NCBI GenBank assembly: GCA_026225945.1
Contig: JAMJFZ010001133.1
Location: forward strand, 62,001 to 126,000
DNA length: 64,000 nt
From: Cricetomys ansorgei
Taxonomy: Eukaryota; Chordata; Mammalia; Rodentia; Nesomyidae
Direction: 5' to 3'
Shown: positions 10,566-22,510 of the stretch, piece by piece
How positions within the stretch are numbered: position 1 is the first letter of the stretch
Layout of the letters: every line of letters starts with the position of its first letter
Translations under genes and position numbers: made by a program
The notes under the pieces: model-generated
Told to the model about the DNA's origin: nothing
Databases searched by the model: none
The model's input: the letters and a program-made list of their open reading frames with translations, nothing else

Positions 10566-11483
10566 GGAAGTAGAAGAAAATAGCTGTGAGTCAGATTCTC
10601 TAAGTCTCCAGGGAAGAGCAAACAGGGGCAATGTTACTGAAATCATGTTTTATTTGCCTCACTTTGTGGAGTATTCAAAACTAAAGAATGCTATCACATA
10701 TCCATTTTATAATCCAGTTGAACTCTGATAACATGGCCGACAAAGCTGTATTCAGTACTGAAAGAAGTATCTTTTAAAGGAGCAGCCGTAAGGTTAGTGG
10801 AATCATCCAGGAAACATGAAAGACTGAAATATTAGGCAAAATCCTCCAATGCCTTTCCTTTGGACAGTCAATATGAATGGCCAGGCCTCACAAAAAAAAT
10901 GTCCAATTTTCTGGCAAAGAATTCATGACAGAAATAGCAACCGCATTCAGAACACCCTGTTCACCCAGCACATGTGCGGACAAACTGTATAGTTGCTGAC
11001 AAATGCTTTCCTAAGCCTGTGCCTATGCCCAGGCTGCTTCCGAAAACAGGTTGGGAAAGAACACAACCCTAGGCACACTACGTATACACCCTGTAAACAT
11101 GTCCTGTTAAACACTTGCTTACCAGGAGGAGCAGCAAGAGAGAGGGCGGAGAGCAGAGCCGCCACTTTTATAGAGACTTTTAGTTGGACAGAGAGAAGAC
11201 ACGGAGCGTGTTCTTGGCGTGCTGTTCATGGATTCCAGTGATAAGGTCCAGAGCAGCTCTGATGCTGAACAGATGGGTGGGTTTTCAGACTTGCAGGGAG
11301 CGGAACAGCAGAAGTGGCACACAAATGCGGAGCCTTCTGCCTTAACATTTATTGTTTACCCAACAGAAATAGAGACTGAAACACTGCGGTGACGTTCCAG
11401 ATGAAGACTGGCCAGCAGCTTCCTGCACTTTTAATATCAAGTTTGTATTATTCAATTCAGTGGTTTTAAACAACTTTACCATA
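10566..11483. other. No supported feature
   Basis: Unique-looking. Frames of 60-82 codons overlap on both strands at 10947-11322 without splice or domain support. Confidence 0.4.
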
Positions 11484-11660
11484 GTCCCTCCCCTGCCCTC
11501 TCTTTTTCTCCCCTCCCCCTCCCTTCTCCTTCCTTCCAGGTCCCTTCCCCTCTCCCCCTTCCCTTCCCCCTTTTTCTTCACCCCCTCTCCCTCTCCTCCA
11601 CCTTTCTCTCCATTACCTTCCCTTCCCCACTCCCTTTATCTTCTCTTCTCTTTTTTTTCC
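11484..11660 (+). repeat. Pyrimidine-rich tract (C/T)
   Basis: About 175 bases dominated by ccct, cttcc and ctctcc words. It is imperfect low-complexity sequence. The reversed frame rich in G/R/E is an artefact. Confidence 0.9.
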
Positions 11661-12129
11661 TGAGACATGGTTTCAATTTGTAGCAACTTTCAACCTTCCC
11701 TCTTTAGCATCACCAGCAATAACTGAGACTTCAAGACATGACAATTTCTAACTCATCTATTTATTTTTATTGATCTCTCCAGCTGAAAGTCAATCTTTGC
11801 TATGTCTATTTACACTTCCCTTGGAACCCATGTGTTTCCTATAAAGACAGTGGTTTGTGGACTCTGCTTCGCCACTCTCCAAATGAGCTAATCTGATCAT
11901 CAATCTACAACATTGCAATTTCAAAGCGAAGCACAGGTTGAGCGCAGCCCCCAGAACTCTCCTGTTGGGACTTTAGTGCAAGGGTGGCGTTATTATTGCA
12001 AGAGTGACACACACTGTGTAGTGTACCAGCGGGTCGGGAGGCCTGGGCTCCTGCGGATGGGTCAAACGATGGCGCAGGAACAGCTTCCAGGAAAGATGAA
12101 GTCTGCTCACTCCCTCTTTTCTTGTGTGT
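11661..12129. other. No supported feature
   Basis: Unique-looking. 'cctgagacatggtttca' at the left edge resembles a B1 tail stub but does not continue. Confidence 0.35.
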
Positions 12130-12293
12130 GACTGCAGGTCCTCCTGCCGTGCTGCAGTGCAGATGAAGTCTCTCTCCAGATGCTAGCTCCATGTTCGTGA
12201 ACTTGCCAGCCTCCAGAATCAAGAGTCTGATGAAATTCTCTTATTTATAAAATTTCCAGTCTTAAGTACTCCAAAATAGTAACAGAAAACATG
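12130..12293 (+). mobile_element. Diverged MaLR-type LTR 3' part
   Basis: 'gccagcctccagaatcaaga', 'gatgaaattctcttatttat' and 'agtaacagaaaacatgg' follow the 3' end pattern of MaLR LTRs ('cagcctccagaa..', '..cttttata', '..caacagaaaa'). The left part cannot be placed. Confidence 0.45.
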
Positions 12294-12328
12294 GAATTAA
12301 ACCTCAGAATGAAGATGGACAGGTACCG

Positions 12329-12747
12329 TGATGGCTAATTTCGGTTGTCAACTTAGCTACATGTGACATCAACTAAATCCCAAGTAGTGGGCACACCTCT
12401 GAGGAGTTTTCTTGATTGGATCATCTGAAGTGGGGATACCCGCCCTAAATCTGGGCATACCTTCTGGTGGCAACCAATACAAAAGGCCATGGGAGAAGGA
12501 AATTTTGCTTTTTTTGTTTGCTTGCCCTCACTCTCCACGGCAAGTTCATGTATTCTATTCTTGAGGCATTCCTTCTCTGTTATCAGAATCTACCTCTTTG
12601 GGGTTCCAACATACACTGAAGACTGACATCTCTCTAGGCTTTCCCTGGGATTCTGGCACCAGACTGGGACTGCTGAGACATCCAGCCTTGTGGACTGAAC
12701 AAATACCAGACTCTTGGGCTTTCTGTTGGGACCACCTGGACCACATG

Positions 12748-12750
<3 letters not shown>
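12329..12750 (+). mobile_element. ERVL-class LTR (MLT2/RMER15-like)
   Basis: It starts 'tgatggctaatttcggttgt', then 'ttttcttgattggatcatct', 'ctgggcataccttctggtgg', 'acaaaaggccatgggagaag', 'ccagccttgtggactgaaca' and 'ggaccacctggaccaca'. This is the MLT2-like ERVL LTR layout; the exact family is uncertain. Its 3' end runs into a CT repeat, and no internal retroviral sequence is adjacent. Confidence 0.7.

Positions 12751-12777
<27 letters not shown>
12751..12777 (+). repeat. (CT)n microsatellite
   Basis: About thirteen CT units at the end of the ERVL LTR. Confidence 0.95.
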
Positions 12778-12783
<6 letters not shown>

Positions 12784-12799
12784 ATGAATGGGTGTCTAT

Positions 12800-12982
12800 T
12801 TACAAAGTGAGAACTCTATGTAGCCAAGTATGTCCCTGAACTTTCCCATCCTCCTGCCTCCATCTCCGGAGTGCCAGATTATGGGTCTTTACCACAATAC
12901 CTATTCTATGCAGTGCTGAGGATCAAGCCCAGGGCTTCGTGTATATGGGAGAAGCACTACACCAATGGGGTTGTGTCCCTTA
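12800..12982 (-). mobile_element. B4 SINE, reversed
   Basis: Reads B1-part then ID-head in reverse: 'aactctatgtagccaagt', 'ctcctgcctccatctccgga', 'gtgctgaggatcaagcccag' and 'ggcttcgtgtatatgggaga', then 'agcactacacc'. It is diverged but the block order is clear. Confidence 0.75.
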
Positions 12983-13242
12983 ACTTTCTGTTCTGTGGTC
13001 CAATCTTCCTCCATCTCTGTTATATGAAGATCTGTGGTAAATTCTTGGTCCAGCCAGATAATCTAGGAAGACCTTCCCACTTCAAGTTCCCCAATGTAGC
13101 ACAGATGCCAAGTTCTCAGAGTCACAATTTGCAAAGATTAGGACCTGTCTATCTGAGGAGATCATTACATCTGTGGCGTAAATCGGCATGTTACTATTAA
13201 TTATGTGATAATCACAGAGCAAGAAATGAATTTCATTTTATC

Positions 13243-13270
13243 GGTGTGTGTGTGTGTGTGTATGTGTGTG
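13243..13270 (+). repeat. (TG)n microsatellite
   Basis: A TG run with one TA interruption, adjacent to a reversed ID/B4 head. Confidence 0.92.
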
Positions 13271-13337
13271 TTTCTGGGCATTGAACCCAAGGTGTTGTGA
13301 ATATGTGCTGTTCCATTGAGCCACGTCTCCAAGCCCT
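13271..13337 (-). mobile_element. ID/B4 head fragment, reversed
   Basis: 'ctgggcattgaacccaaggt', 'gtgctgttccattgagccac' and 'gtctccaagccct' match the reversed ID/B4 head. The TG run to its left is probably part of the same old insertion. Confidence 0.65.
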
Positions 13338-16084
13338 GTGTATTTTTGCTGGCATGATATAGAAGAAGCAGGAAGTGAAATTGAGATAGGACAGTGGTCC
13401 ACCAACAAAGTTTCTTTCTGCATTGCTGTTCCTTCCTTTATCTTGCTATCAGTGATATCTATGATATGGAGATATGGCTATGCTAGAGATGGCTTATATT
13501 CTCTGGTAAGGGGGTAAAAAGGATTTTCTTTTCTTTGTTCCAGGAACATATACCATGATCTCCTTTCTGGTTTCTATGGAAGGACTGAAGCTTATTGTAG
13601 GACACAAAGGATCAGTGTTGATGATGGAGAGGCCTAGATGTAGGAGGCGGGTTGCTCTGATCATCCTAAAAAATGCGCCAGTATTTTTGATTTTTGAAAA
13701 ATCTAAGGCACTGGCTCAGGAGGCAATATTTTTAACCCCGGTGGCCTAAACCACAGATCTGACTACTTAATTACATTCTGCCTGGAGTGTCCTCCCAAGT
13801 GTTCCAAAACTCTGGTGGTTTTCATTTCCGACCCTAAGCTGCTTGGGAGTTGTGCTCTTGTTATTATTTAACATTCCTGAGAACAGACAGATGCCCTATT
13901 TGAAGCAGGACTATGCATTTCCTGTTGGATGAGCTAATGATATAAAATATGGTTGTCATATCCCATCCCTAAAGTTGAACAAAAGAGAAACATTAAAAGG
14001 AACATAAAAAAGGAAACAGTGAAAGAAAACAGGAGACAAGGCATCCATCCTGGTTAGGACACACACCGGCTCGTGGGGGAGGCTGTCCACTTGTGTGACT
14101 TTGGTCTGGCTGATGAGCGAATCTGAGCAAAACCAATAAAACACTGTGTTGGTGTTGCAAGTGGACGGAGTTATTGTTTTCCTAATATGACTTGGATTTG
14201 TTTGAAGGAGGATTAGGGGATGGGCAATTTCCTCACAGCAACAATTCCCCCACTGAAAGGAAACACTATTACACGTTACATGGTTCTGCTCGCTATGTCT
14301 TTATTTCTTTAAAATCTTTTGACACAGCAGTCACACTTTTAAACGTAAAAATTCACTCATGGTTTGTAGCAGATAACAGTTACAAAGTTCTTTTAAAAAT
14401 CACTTGGAAATTTGGATAGTCAGAAGTAATGATTTATGCTTTTAATTTTCTCCTTTTTTTGTACTTCAGCCAAGAAGCCAGCCAGGTCTTCACCCAAAAG
14501 ATGTTAAATGAGATGTAAAAGAGCTGCCTTGGAGCTCCCTTGGGCTCTCTTGGATGCTGTACTTCAGGCATGCTTCAGGCAAGTCCACCTTCTACCTGGC
14601 TCGCTCTTACATAACCTCAGCCCCTTCCTGTCTACTTTGCGTGCATTCTCATGCATATAAATACGACAAATTTCTCTCGTGAAGACTGATAAATAGTATT
14701 TTTAAAATAGATGAACGATTGTTTTCTGTTTTCCATCTACTGAGCAGGATTCTCTCTAGAGTGATCTCTCTTCTAGAATAATCTGTTTGCCTTTGAGACT
14801 GGACTAGCCGAGGCTGAGATGCAACAAACCAGAAGCAGTTTACTTTTTAGCTGTTGACTACAGAATAATACACAGGAGTCCTCAGTAAGACCAAGTTTTC
14901 AAAGCCAAGATTTGTTGGCAGGAGAAGGAAAGAATATTCTAGAACTTTTAGTTCCAGTGCTATACTTGAGTATTTGGCTTGATAGGGAAGATAAGAGACA
15001 CTTTCTATTTAATTTTCTGTTTGCCAGGGATAACAACAAATGAGGTAATGCCACGAAGGAAGTCTGCCCCAGCACTTTCCCAGTACTGTTGCAGGGTGGG
15101 GCATAGACAAAAGTATACATGAAAACACGTATCCTGGACGCCCCTCCCTGAGCCAGGTCTGAGAGTGATGGATGTTACCGAGAAGTGTCAAAAGCAGAAC
15201 AAAGTCTAAATCACTCCGTCTGGGTCCTTGGAAGCAGGCGCACACCCAGGCTTCTTCCCATCAAAGGCCTACCCAGGCTGGAAGTCAGCATGCAGGTGAC
15301 AGGGCACATCCTCCTAACCCCATGAAGAAGACTTTCCTCCCACATAAAAGACATCCTTGGAGGAAAGAGGAGGATCTCAAAGATGGTTATGATGGGAAAT
15401 TGGAGCTCTAATGATTTTTTTTTTTTAATCCAAGATTTTGTATCTTAAAAAAAATCCCTTCAGAAGACCCAGGACTGAAGTATATTTATCTGTCCAGTTG
15501 AAGTTTAGCCTTTACCTCCTCAAGGTGAGGTGGTGGCTATTTATCTGTATTTTCTACCTTTAACTGGATAAGCACTGAAAAGCAGAAAGGGAACCCCTTT
15601 ACTTCTCATTTAACATCTATTGGGTGTACCACATTGCTGTGGGTGCAAGTCTGAGTTTCTCAGCCAGTGTCTGTGTTATCTGGTTTCTGCTTAACTAGAT
15701 AATTTATTATTGTACAACTCTTTGTTGACATGCTATGTTTTATATAAGTGACTTATTAAAATCTCCCCTTTCTCAGCTCCACACGCGTGGTCTCTCATGC
15801 TCTCATCTGCATGCGCTGTGAACTTCATTTGACATTGTTGTCTTACTACCATTCTCCAGGAAAAAAAATCTCAGATCCAAACCTTCCCATATTGTGCTGT
15901 GTGTTCCTCTTAGAGATAACATGTTGTGTCTGTATTACTGTCTCATCATCAGACTACAGACTTCAGAAAGGCATTCAAAAACCATCTCAGCCTTCCATAA
16001 TGAAGGGAACATTGGAGAAAATATTATTTTGCCAAGTACAATTGTATTTGAGTTATACATTGTTTTTGAAAAAATCATTTATTG
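13338..16084. other. Long unique-looking stretch
   Basis: About 2.7 kb without a recognised repeat apart from short A/T runs (e.g. 15412-15426). A good acceptor ends at 13544 and opens a 64-codon frame (about 13546-13749), but no partner donor or known protein is seen. The 176-codon frame at 15787-16317 has irregular composition and runs into the minisatellite that follows. Confidence 0.4.
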
Positions 16085-16272
16085 CTAGGTTTACAGTTCA
16101 GTTACAACACAAGGAATCATCGTTCACCTCTAGGTTCATGATGTTCAGATACGATGTGAGGAACAACCACTCGTCTCTAGGTTTAAAATGTTCAGGTTAT
16201 AACACCAGGAACTGTCACTCATTTATACGCTCTCAGTGTTTAGGTACAACATGTACCAACCATCTGTCTGTT
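16085..16272 (+). repeat. Minisatellite, 42-51-bp unit x4
   Basis: Units start at about 16085, 16130, 16177 and 16228. The first three open with 'ctaggttta/ctaggttca', and all share an '(a/t)gttcag.tac.a' block followed by 'aggaac' or 'accaac' and 'ca(c/t)tc'. Lengths differ (45, 47, 51 and about 42), so the array is old and degenerate. No family was recognised. Confidence 0.7.
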
Positions 16273-16931
16273 TCCTGTCCTGCAGCTCATCTGATAGTGA
16301 AATCCTGGCCTAAATAAGTTTCCACTTGGACTTGAAATAGACAATTAGAGTCTAGAGAGCAGAGTGTTCCAAAGCTGTTTCGTAAATCCAGATTGTCTTT
16401 AACTTCTTCCATTTTGAGGAAATGCAGGCTTGAGGACCTGCCCAAGCTCTCCCTCAGCAGGAGCTGCAGTCTGTGAACCACAATATGCAAGGCTGCCCTG
16501 CCCATTCCTTATGTCACTGTCAGGCTTTCTGTCGTATTGTTTCCCAGTCTGGCTGGTGCAACTTTCATGTGGTTTTGCAAGTATGTGTCCAAGAATGTGT
16601 CCCAGATCAGCATCCTGTTTTCCTTCTCATTTAAATTTCTATTTAGTAAGCTTCTGTGGTTTGGATCTAGTGAGCGGTGTTTTCTTTTTTGGCAGAACTC
16701 CCTACCCACTTCCTCAAAAATAATGCCTCCAAATCTTTCCCTACCTCTCCTATGCTAAGGCAATATTGTCTACCAAATATAACTTGAGGAATATTCTAGA
16801 ACATGACCTCCTCTTGCGGTAATAGAAACTTGGTCCAAAACATGGCTGGTTCAGAAGTTCCTTCTATGCCAACACTGTTTGGCACCCCGTGCCATCAGTA
16901 AATAGAAAACGTTCCCATCAGGCTCTGGTGC
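16273..16931. other. No supported feature
   Basis: Unique-looking; overlapping frames of 66-97 codons on both strands at 16430-16758 have no support. Confidence 0.4.
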
Positions 16932-16976
16932 TTTGAGTTACCAGAGTTACTTGAGTTGCTAGAGTTGTTTTAGAGA
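16932..16976 (+). repeat. Short 9-bp tandem repeat x5
   Basis: Successive units 'ttgagtta', 'ccagagtta', 'cttgagttg', 'ctagagttg' and 'ttttagag' share a '(t/a)gagtt' core. Confidence 0.75.
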
Positions 16977-17869
16977 AACATAAACAATAGCTTCTTAAAA
17001 AACAAGTGAGCACTCTATTTTTCTTTCTGGTCAAAACCAGAACGGATGTATGGTTCGAGTTCTTTTAAAGTCTTCCTTCCAATTGGTCACAGAAACCCTA
17101 TCACAGATGAATTGGTTTTCTTGACATATTACATAAAATTATTTGTTTAAATGACTATTGTATAAGCCAGATTTTTGAAGCACAGAACTTGGTTGTTTTT
17201 GGCATTTCTTAATCTGCTTACTTGGGTTATGTTCTCCCCAAATCCTCACATATAATTTCCATTGCCTCTAAAAAGGGTTGTGAACACACATCTGAAGGAG
17301 AGTTGGCCTCTCGGTTTTGGTGAGTTTCAGAATCAGCTCTAGCATGAGCCTCTTGCTTCCTTTCCAATCCCAGTCCTCAGTAAGAACAATTCTTAAGCAA
17401 GATTTCCTGGGGGAGTTTTGTGGCTTGAGGTTTTAATAATCTAGGCTAAAATTCAAATACAAGCCACTGGTATTTGGATAAATCTCTTCGCCTTCTTCGT
17501 ATGAACTGCAGTGAATTTGCTCAGATTTTAAAATGTTCTGAGCAATACCTTCTATGCGAGTAACACAGGACATCTACGCTTCATATTTAAGGATGTCTGG
17601 ATACCTGCAAGTTTTATGAAAATAAAATTATATGCATTTTATGAAAATATTTATGAATATGTTTTAGAACTTCGACCCGCTTACAGCAGTAGACACTGCT
17701 CTATGTAGGGGGAAATCTATTGAAAAACATTTTAAAAATTAGATCTTTGGGGCTTCTAAATGGGATCTATTTAACTTTTTGAGAGTAAGCTGTAAAAACA
17801 AAAAATACTCATTTGTGAATCGTTTTTTTAGATTAGTTTTTATTTCCAAAAATAGCATTGTGCTTACAG
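16977..17869. other. No supported feature
   Basis: AT-rich, unique-looking sequence without an open frame worth noting. Confidence 0.4.
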
Positions 17870-18292
17870 CACTAGCTCTGCTGAAGAGTGCTCTGGCTTG
17901 TATATGGCCTGTCTATTCAAAGTCCCTGAGTTGAATCCCTGTTCTGTGTGATCGCTGGAGATGGTGTGGCTCCTCCAGTGTGAGAATGTACTACCCTCTT
18001 GAAGTTTTAAGGAGTCTCTCTGGGAGCCATTGTCAGTGCTTGAGTGGAGGCTGGTAGACAAGGCGGACGAGGCTAACACAGGTCTCTCTCTCGTTCACCT
18101 TTGCTCATGCTCCGTCCTTGCGGTCTATCACCACGTGACAGAACAAAGAATCCAGCCCAAACTTAGGCCTTGAAAGCGCCATAGCTGCTAACGTCCAGAT
18201 CTGTGAGCTAAATAAACATTATTTATTTATTTATTTATTCTTAATTTAACAGTTGGGTTATTTGTTATAGAAACAAAACGCTGACTAATACA
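17870..18292 (+). mobile_element. MaLR-type solo LTR
   Basis: The 3' end is diagnostic: 'gtgagctaaataaacattat' (with AATAAA), a TTTA run at about 18217-18240, then 'tatttgttatagaaacaaaa' and 'ctgactaataca'. The 5' boundary is a guess. Confidence 0.65.
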
Positions 18293-18410
18293 GAGGGTCT
18301 GTTTATGAACTTCCTGGAGCCTGAAATATGTTAGGTAACAGCATCTGGATGTAAGTGTGGTCCAGTACTCTTATAATGGGTAAAAATTTCAGAGACTATC
18401 ACAAGAGTTG

Positions 18411-18412
<2 letters not shown>

Positions 18413-18454
<42 letters not shown>
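18413..18454. repeat. (CA)n microsatellite, 21 units
   Basis: Uninterrupted AC dinucleotide of about 42 bases. Confidence 0.97.
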
Positions 18455-18457
<3 letters not shown>

Positions 18458-19510
18458 CACAACTCTCACCACAAAGAGGATGAGACATCATTTATTCTGG
18501 ATCTAAATATGAGTGACCCTAACCTGGGAACACAGATTTAGGTCACCCTAAATTCTACGATCCAACACGGTAACAGTTTACTGAATCAGTCATAATCCAG
18601 AACAAAGAAAATCATAAACCAAGCCACTTTGAACTACTTTGCTAGAAACTTTAAATAGTTGGGTGAAGCAAAGCAGAGAAATCCTGGCTATAGGCCTAAG
18701 ATGCTATCTGATGGTATTCCAAGCCTCTGGTCAGTAGAAATTAGAGTTTCGTTAAGTCAATTCATTCTGAAATGTTTTACTTGTTAGTCCCACAAGTGGT
18801 CAAGGAATGGCTATTCAGGAGACTAAAGACAGCCCAAGACGAACTGCAATCAGGTTCTAGACCTGAAACATTCCAGCCTCTCCACAGTCACTGAAGTTCT
18901 AATTAGTTGATCGGCCGTACAAAGTAAACGGAAGGCTCAGCTTCTTCCTCAAAACAAAACTCTTCTTTCCAGGTTTTGAATATTACCAGTATTTAATCAG
19001 TAGAGAATCACCCTTTGGATGATTTACAGCGAAAGACTAGAACAGAGCAGGAAAATGTCTAAATGGCCAACCCTCAGTGTAGGGATAGGCCCTCACCCAG
19101 AGAAAGGAAACTTTTAGACTTAGAGCAGTGTGGGTAACTTTGAAGCATCCTCAGAACACAGCGACTGCAGGTTCAGGCCTCCAGGGTGACAGGTATGCTT
19201 CTCGGTGTGTCACCTGGGGAGGATGCCTCTCACATTGCATGGCAGGCCTATGGATTGCACACAGCTATTCCTCGTGGCTCTCACCCAGCCCAGTTGTCTG
19301 TGACACTGTCTACGCAGTCCTAGGAAATGAGCGTGTAAAGGGCTCCTACACGGAGGGGTACCTGTTGTGTAGAAGTGGAAAGCGAGTGCCTCCTTCAACT
19401 TCTGGTGCAGCTACTCTACCCTTGGTCTGGCTTATGTAAATTTTCTGCTTAAAATTCAGTTTAAACTTACCTTTTGAAGGAAAAGATTGTAATTTCCTTT
19501 ATTACAACAA
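18455..19510. other. No supported feature
   Basis: About 1 kb of unique-looking sequence. A minus-strand donor-like site (reverse of 'acttac') lies at 19467-19472 but has no usable acceptor. Confidence 0.4.
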
Positions 19511-19739
19511 GCATCTATTTATTTAGATATTTGTTTATTTTCATTTTATGTGTATGTGAGAGTACCTGCATAGAGGTACGGGTACCACACGCATGTCTAG
19601 TGTGTGAGTGCCAGAAGAGGCCATTCGATGTTCTGGGGCTGGAGCGGTTATAAACCACCTGACTTGAGTGCTGGGAACTGAACCCAGGGCCTCTGCAAAA
19701 GCAGTATGTCCTCTTATCCAGCGCCTCTCCACCACCCAG
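19511..19739 (-). mobile_element. B2 SINE, reversed
   Basis: 'atttgtttattttcatttta', 'gtgccagaagaggccattcg', 'gagtgctgggaactgaaccc' and 'tccagcgcctctcca' are the B2 blocks in reverse, about full length. Confidence 0.88.
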
Positions 19740-20171
19740 GATCTTTGTTTCTGTGACACCCATCACCATGCTTCTTGGTCCTCGTTGTCCTTAAGTTTAG
19801 AACTATCTGGTCCAGTAATTGCAAATAGCAGCCCTACGACCCCCTGATACAGCCCTTGGGGAGATGATGGTGGTGTGTGGTATCTGCTTGAGTAGGATTG
19901 AGCTAAGAGAAGATGATCATGGCTATCTGCACACCAGGAGGCATGGTGGACACGGCTGGGCATGTGACATTCCAAACACAGATTTTCTGCAGTTTCTGTT
20001 TTCAGGTGTGTGTCTTACATTTTCTGACAAATTATTAACCTTCAAGGAAGGACTTCTACAGGGGAAGTTCTCTGCAGGCGCAGATTTATAACTTCTCCAT
20101 TGATGTTTCCTTGTGCTTCCATACTCCAAGCGGTGAAGGAGTTGAAATTGTTAGTCTGTTGGGTAGATGGA

Positions 20172-20385
20172 GCCATATAAAGAGTAAGAGAGTATCTTAT
20201 TGCTTGTTGCTCCTGCAGAGGACTTACATTCAGTTCCCAACACACACATTTGGCAGCTTATAACTTCTGGGAACTTTTCCAGGGGATCCACTGCTCTGGC
20301 CTCTGTGGGCACTGCACACACATGGTGGTGCATATGGACACGCACAGACACACACAAATAAAAGGTAATAAAAATGTAAATTCAT
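20172..20385 (+). mobile_element. B2/B3 SINE
   Basis: 'gctcctgcagaggacttaca', 'ttcagttcccaacaca', 'cactgctctggcctctgtgg', then 'cacacacaaataaaaggtaa'. Forward B2/B3 order with an AATAAA-containing tail. Confidence 0.8.
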
Positions 20386-20756
20386 TTTTTTTGGTTTTGT
20401 TTTAGTTACAGTGTTGATGAAAGCAAAGGCTTTCCAATCTTGGCAAGACATTTTCAGGTCTGCATGATTTATTTGATGTTGGTTTCTATTTTAAACCACT
20501 GGTGTTTGTTATATTAAAGAAACAAATATACATGTTTGTTTCCTGTAACCCCCTCCCATGCATTTCTGTTATTTCCTTAAAGTCTGCCATGTTTCTCTTC
20601 TTACTCAAATACAAATATGTCTATGGCCCTCCCCTGCAAGCTTCAAGGCTTCTTATGGGATATCCCTGCCTTATCAATAGGATACTCTGTCACTCGTTAT
20701 ATGGCTTGATCTACTCTGGTAAACGTTCTGGGTGTTTTTGAAGGCTAGGGTTCTCA
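20386..20756. other. No supported feature
   Basis: Unique-looking sequence. Confidence 0.4.
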
Positions 20757-20932
20757 GGGCTGGGGAAATGTCTGTAGTTAGGACGTTGCAATGGTCTTGT
20801 AGATGATCTGAGTTCCCAGCTCCCATGCAGAACTCTTGAGTTCCAGGAACTACAGCACACTTTTGGTCTCTGCACACGTATACACCCATATGCACATAAT
20901 TACGAATCAAAAGGTACATAAATGAATAAAGA
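20757..20932 (+). mobile_element. B2/B3 SINE, diverged
   Basis: It begins 'gggctggggaaatgtctgta', then 'gatctgagttcccagctccc', then 'ctctgcacacgtatacaccc' with an AT-rich tail. It lacks a clean core and is older than the neighbouring B2 copies. Confidence 0.7.
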
Positions 20933-21242
20933 CAGTGTGCTTTCTCCACAGTGGTGAATACTGACCCCTCAGGGCCCGCTGGCTCCAGACATGATGTCGC
21001 CTAACTTTGTCCTCCTTGGGAAGCTCACCTTGCTGCTGGCCTGTTGCCTGCCAGTCACTCTCAGCTTCCCACTCAGCTCCCAACTTGCTTGTACAACCCA
21101 AGTATGCCTGCGTCTGTCTTGGTCAGTTATTGGTTCTTGGAGCAATCACTCCTGTCTCCCTGCAGTGTTTGGGTTTCTAGAGAGCAGAGACCACTTTTCA
21201 TCTTTTCCTGTTTCATGACTCAGATACCCTGAACATGGTTTC
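20933..21242. other. No supported feature
   Basis: Unique-looking; overlapping 62-75-codon frames only. Confidence 0.4.
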
Positions 21243-21565
21243 ACAAAGGTGACAAAGCTCGACAAAAGCAGTTTAAGAAAACAAGAGGTTATTTTGGCTT
21301 GTGGTTTGAGAGTATGCAGTCCAGCATGGTGGGAGAGGAGGAGACTGGGGCCGCTGGTCACACTGAATCCACACTCGGGATGGCACCAGTGAACGCTGGT
21401 GCTCACCTGCGTTTTCCTTTTCGTTCAGTTCAGGATTGCCATGCCTGGAATGGTACCACCCATGTCTGGTGTAGGTTTTCCCAGCTCAGTTAATGCATTC
21501 TAAAAATCAAGTGTTCACAAACCAAAGTTTATATCCACTGTGGTTCTAAATCACGTGACAGTGAC
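21243..21565 (-). mobile_element. MT/MaLR-type LTR, reversed
   Basis: Reversed blocks: 'gaggttattttggcttgtgg', 'gcagtccagcatggtgggag', 'ccgctggtcacactgaatcc', 'gaacgctggtgctcacctg', 'tggaatggtaccacccatgt', 'gtaggttttcccagctcagt', then 'cacgtgacagtgacagcc'. They match the order of MT-family LTRs read backwards. Confidence 0.65.
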
Positions 21566-21721
21566 AGCCAAGATCATCACAGTGTCTCCTCAAGTCTTTT
21601 TTTGTGAAGTTAGCATTACAGAGGTCACTTTTATTTCCCTTTGAGATATTTCATCTGATATTTGGGTAGTTAAACATGTTTTTGGTTTAGTTGAATGAAA
21701 ATAGGATGAAAGATTACATTT

Positions 21722-21929
21722 AAAAATATGTTTCATTTGTATTTATGTACATTTGTGTGTATGCATGCCCGATATATGCAGTTACCAATGGAGGCCAGAA
21801 GAGGGCACCTGATCCTCTGGAAATGGAGTTACAGGTGCTTGTGTGCCACCATGTGGGTGCTGGGAACAAACTCAGGTCTTCTGCAAGAGTAACCAGGACT
21901 CCTAACCACTGAGCCATCTCTCCAGAACC
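21722..21929 (-). mobile_element. B2/B3 SINE, reversed
   Basis: 'tgtacatttgtgtgtatgca', 'ggaggccagaagagggcacc', 'accatgtgggtgctgggaac' and 'actgagccatctctccagaa'. Well preserved and about full length. Confidence 0.92.
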
Positions 21930-22510
21930 CATGGGAAAAAATATGTTTTCTGGGTGGCTCATTTGGAAGCACAGCTAAAACCCAGTTGCCTTGTTGCTGA
22001 TTTTAATATTTTATATTTAGAAGATGATAAACTAGCTAATGTCATCATTTGCCCATTTAATTTTGATTTGTAAAAAAAAAAAAAGAAAAAACTTTCAAGT
22101 TTCATTATTATTTCTTTCTCAAGTGTTCCCAAGTTTTAAAAATTATGTTTTGATACCTTTGTAGAGATTTTGATCTTTTAAAAATGTTTTTTGTCTTCCT
22201 TTTTCCATCTGGCACATTCCATAAAAGACCATAAAGTAATTTGGTTCAAGTTTATCCTGAGTCTGTCTCATGTTTAGTTAGACTGAATGCCAAGTGATGT
22301 TTGGCAAACCCGAGAGGTAACTGCTAATTAAGCAAAGTTTACCTAATGATAAAAAGAAAGCTAGAGTGCTCCTTTACCCTGGGTGTGAGCTGCTCATGCT
22401 GAGCATTGCCTAAATGCTACAGATCTCCACTAAGGCTTTCAGGAGCAGACTGTCATCAGACTTGGCAAGGCCTTAACACTGTGTCTACTGCCTTTGACCT
22501 AGCTAGAACT
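21930..22510. other. No supported feature
   Basis: Unique-looking with an A-rich run at 22071-22091. Confidence 0.4.

Noticed and set aside
15787..16317. 176-codon plus-strand open frame
   Set aside because: Irregular composition, no splice or domain evidence, and its last third runs through a degenerate minisatellite whose units are not multiples of three.
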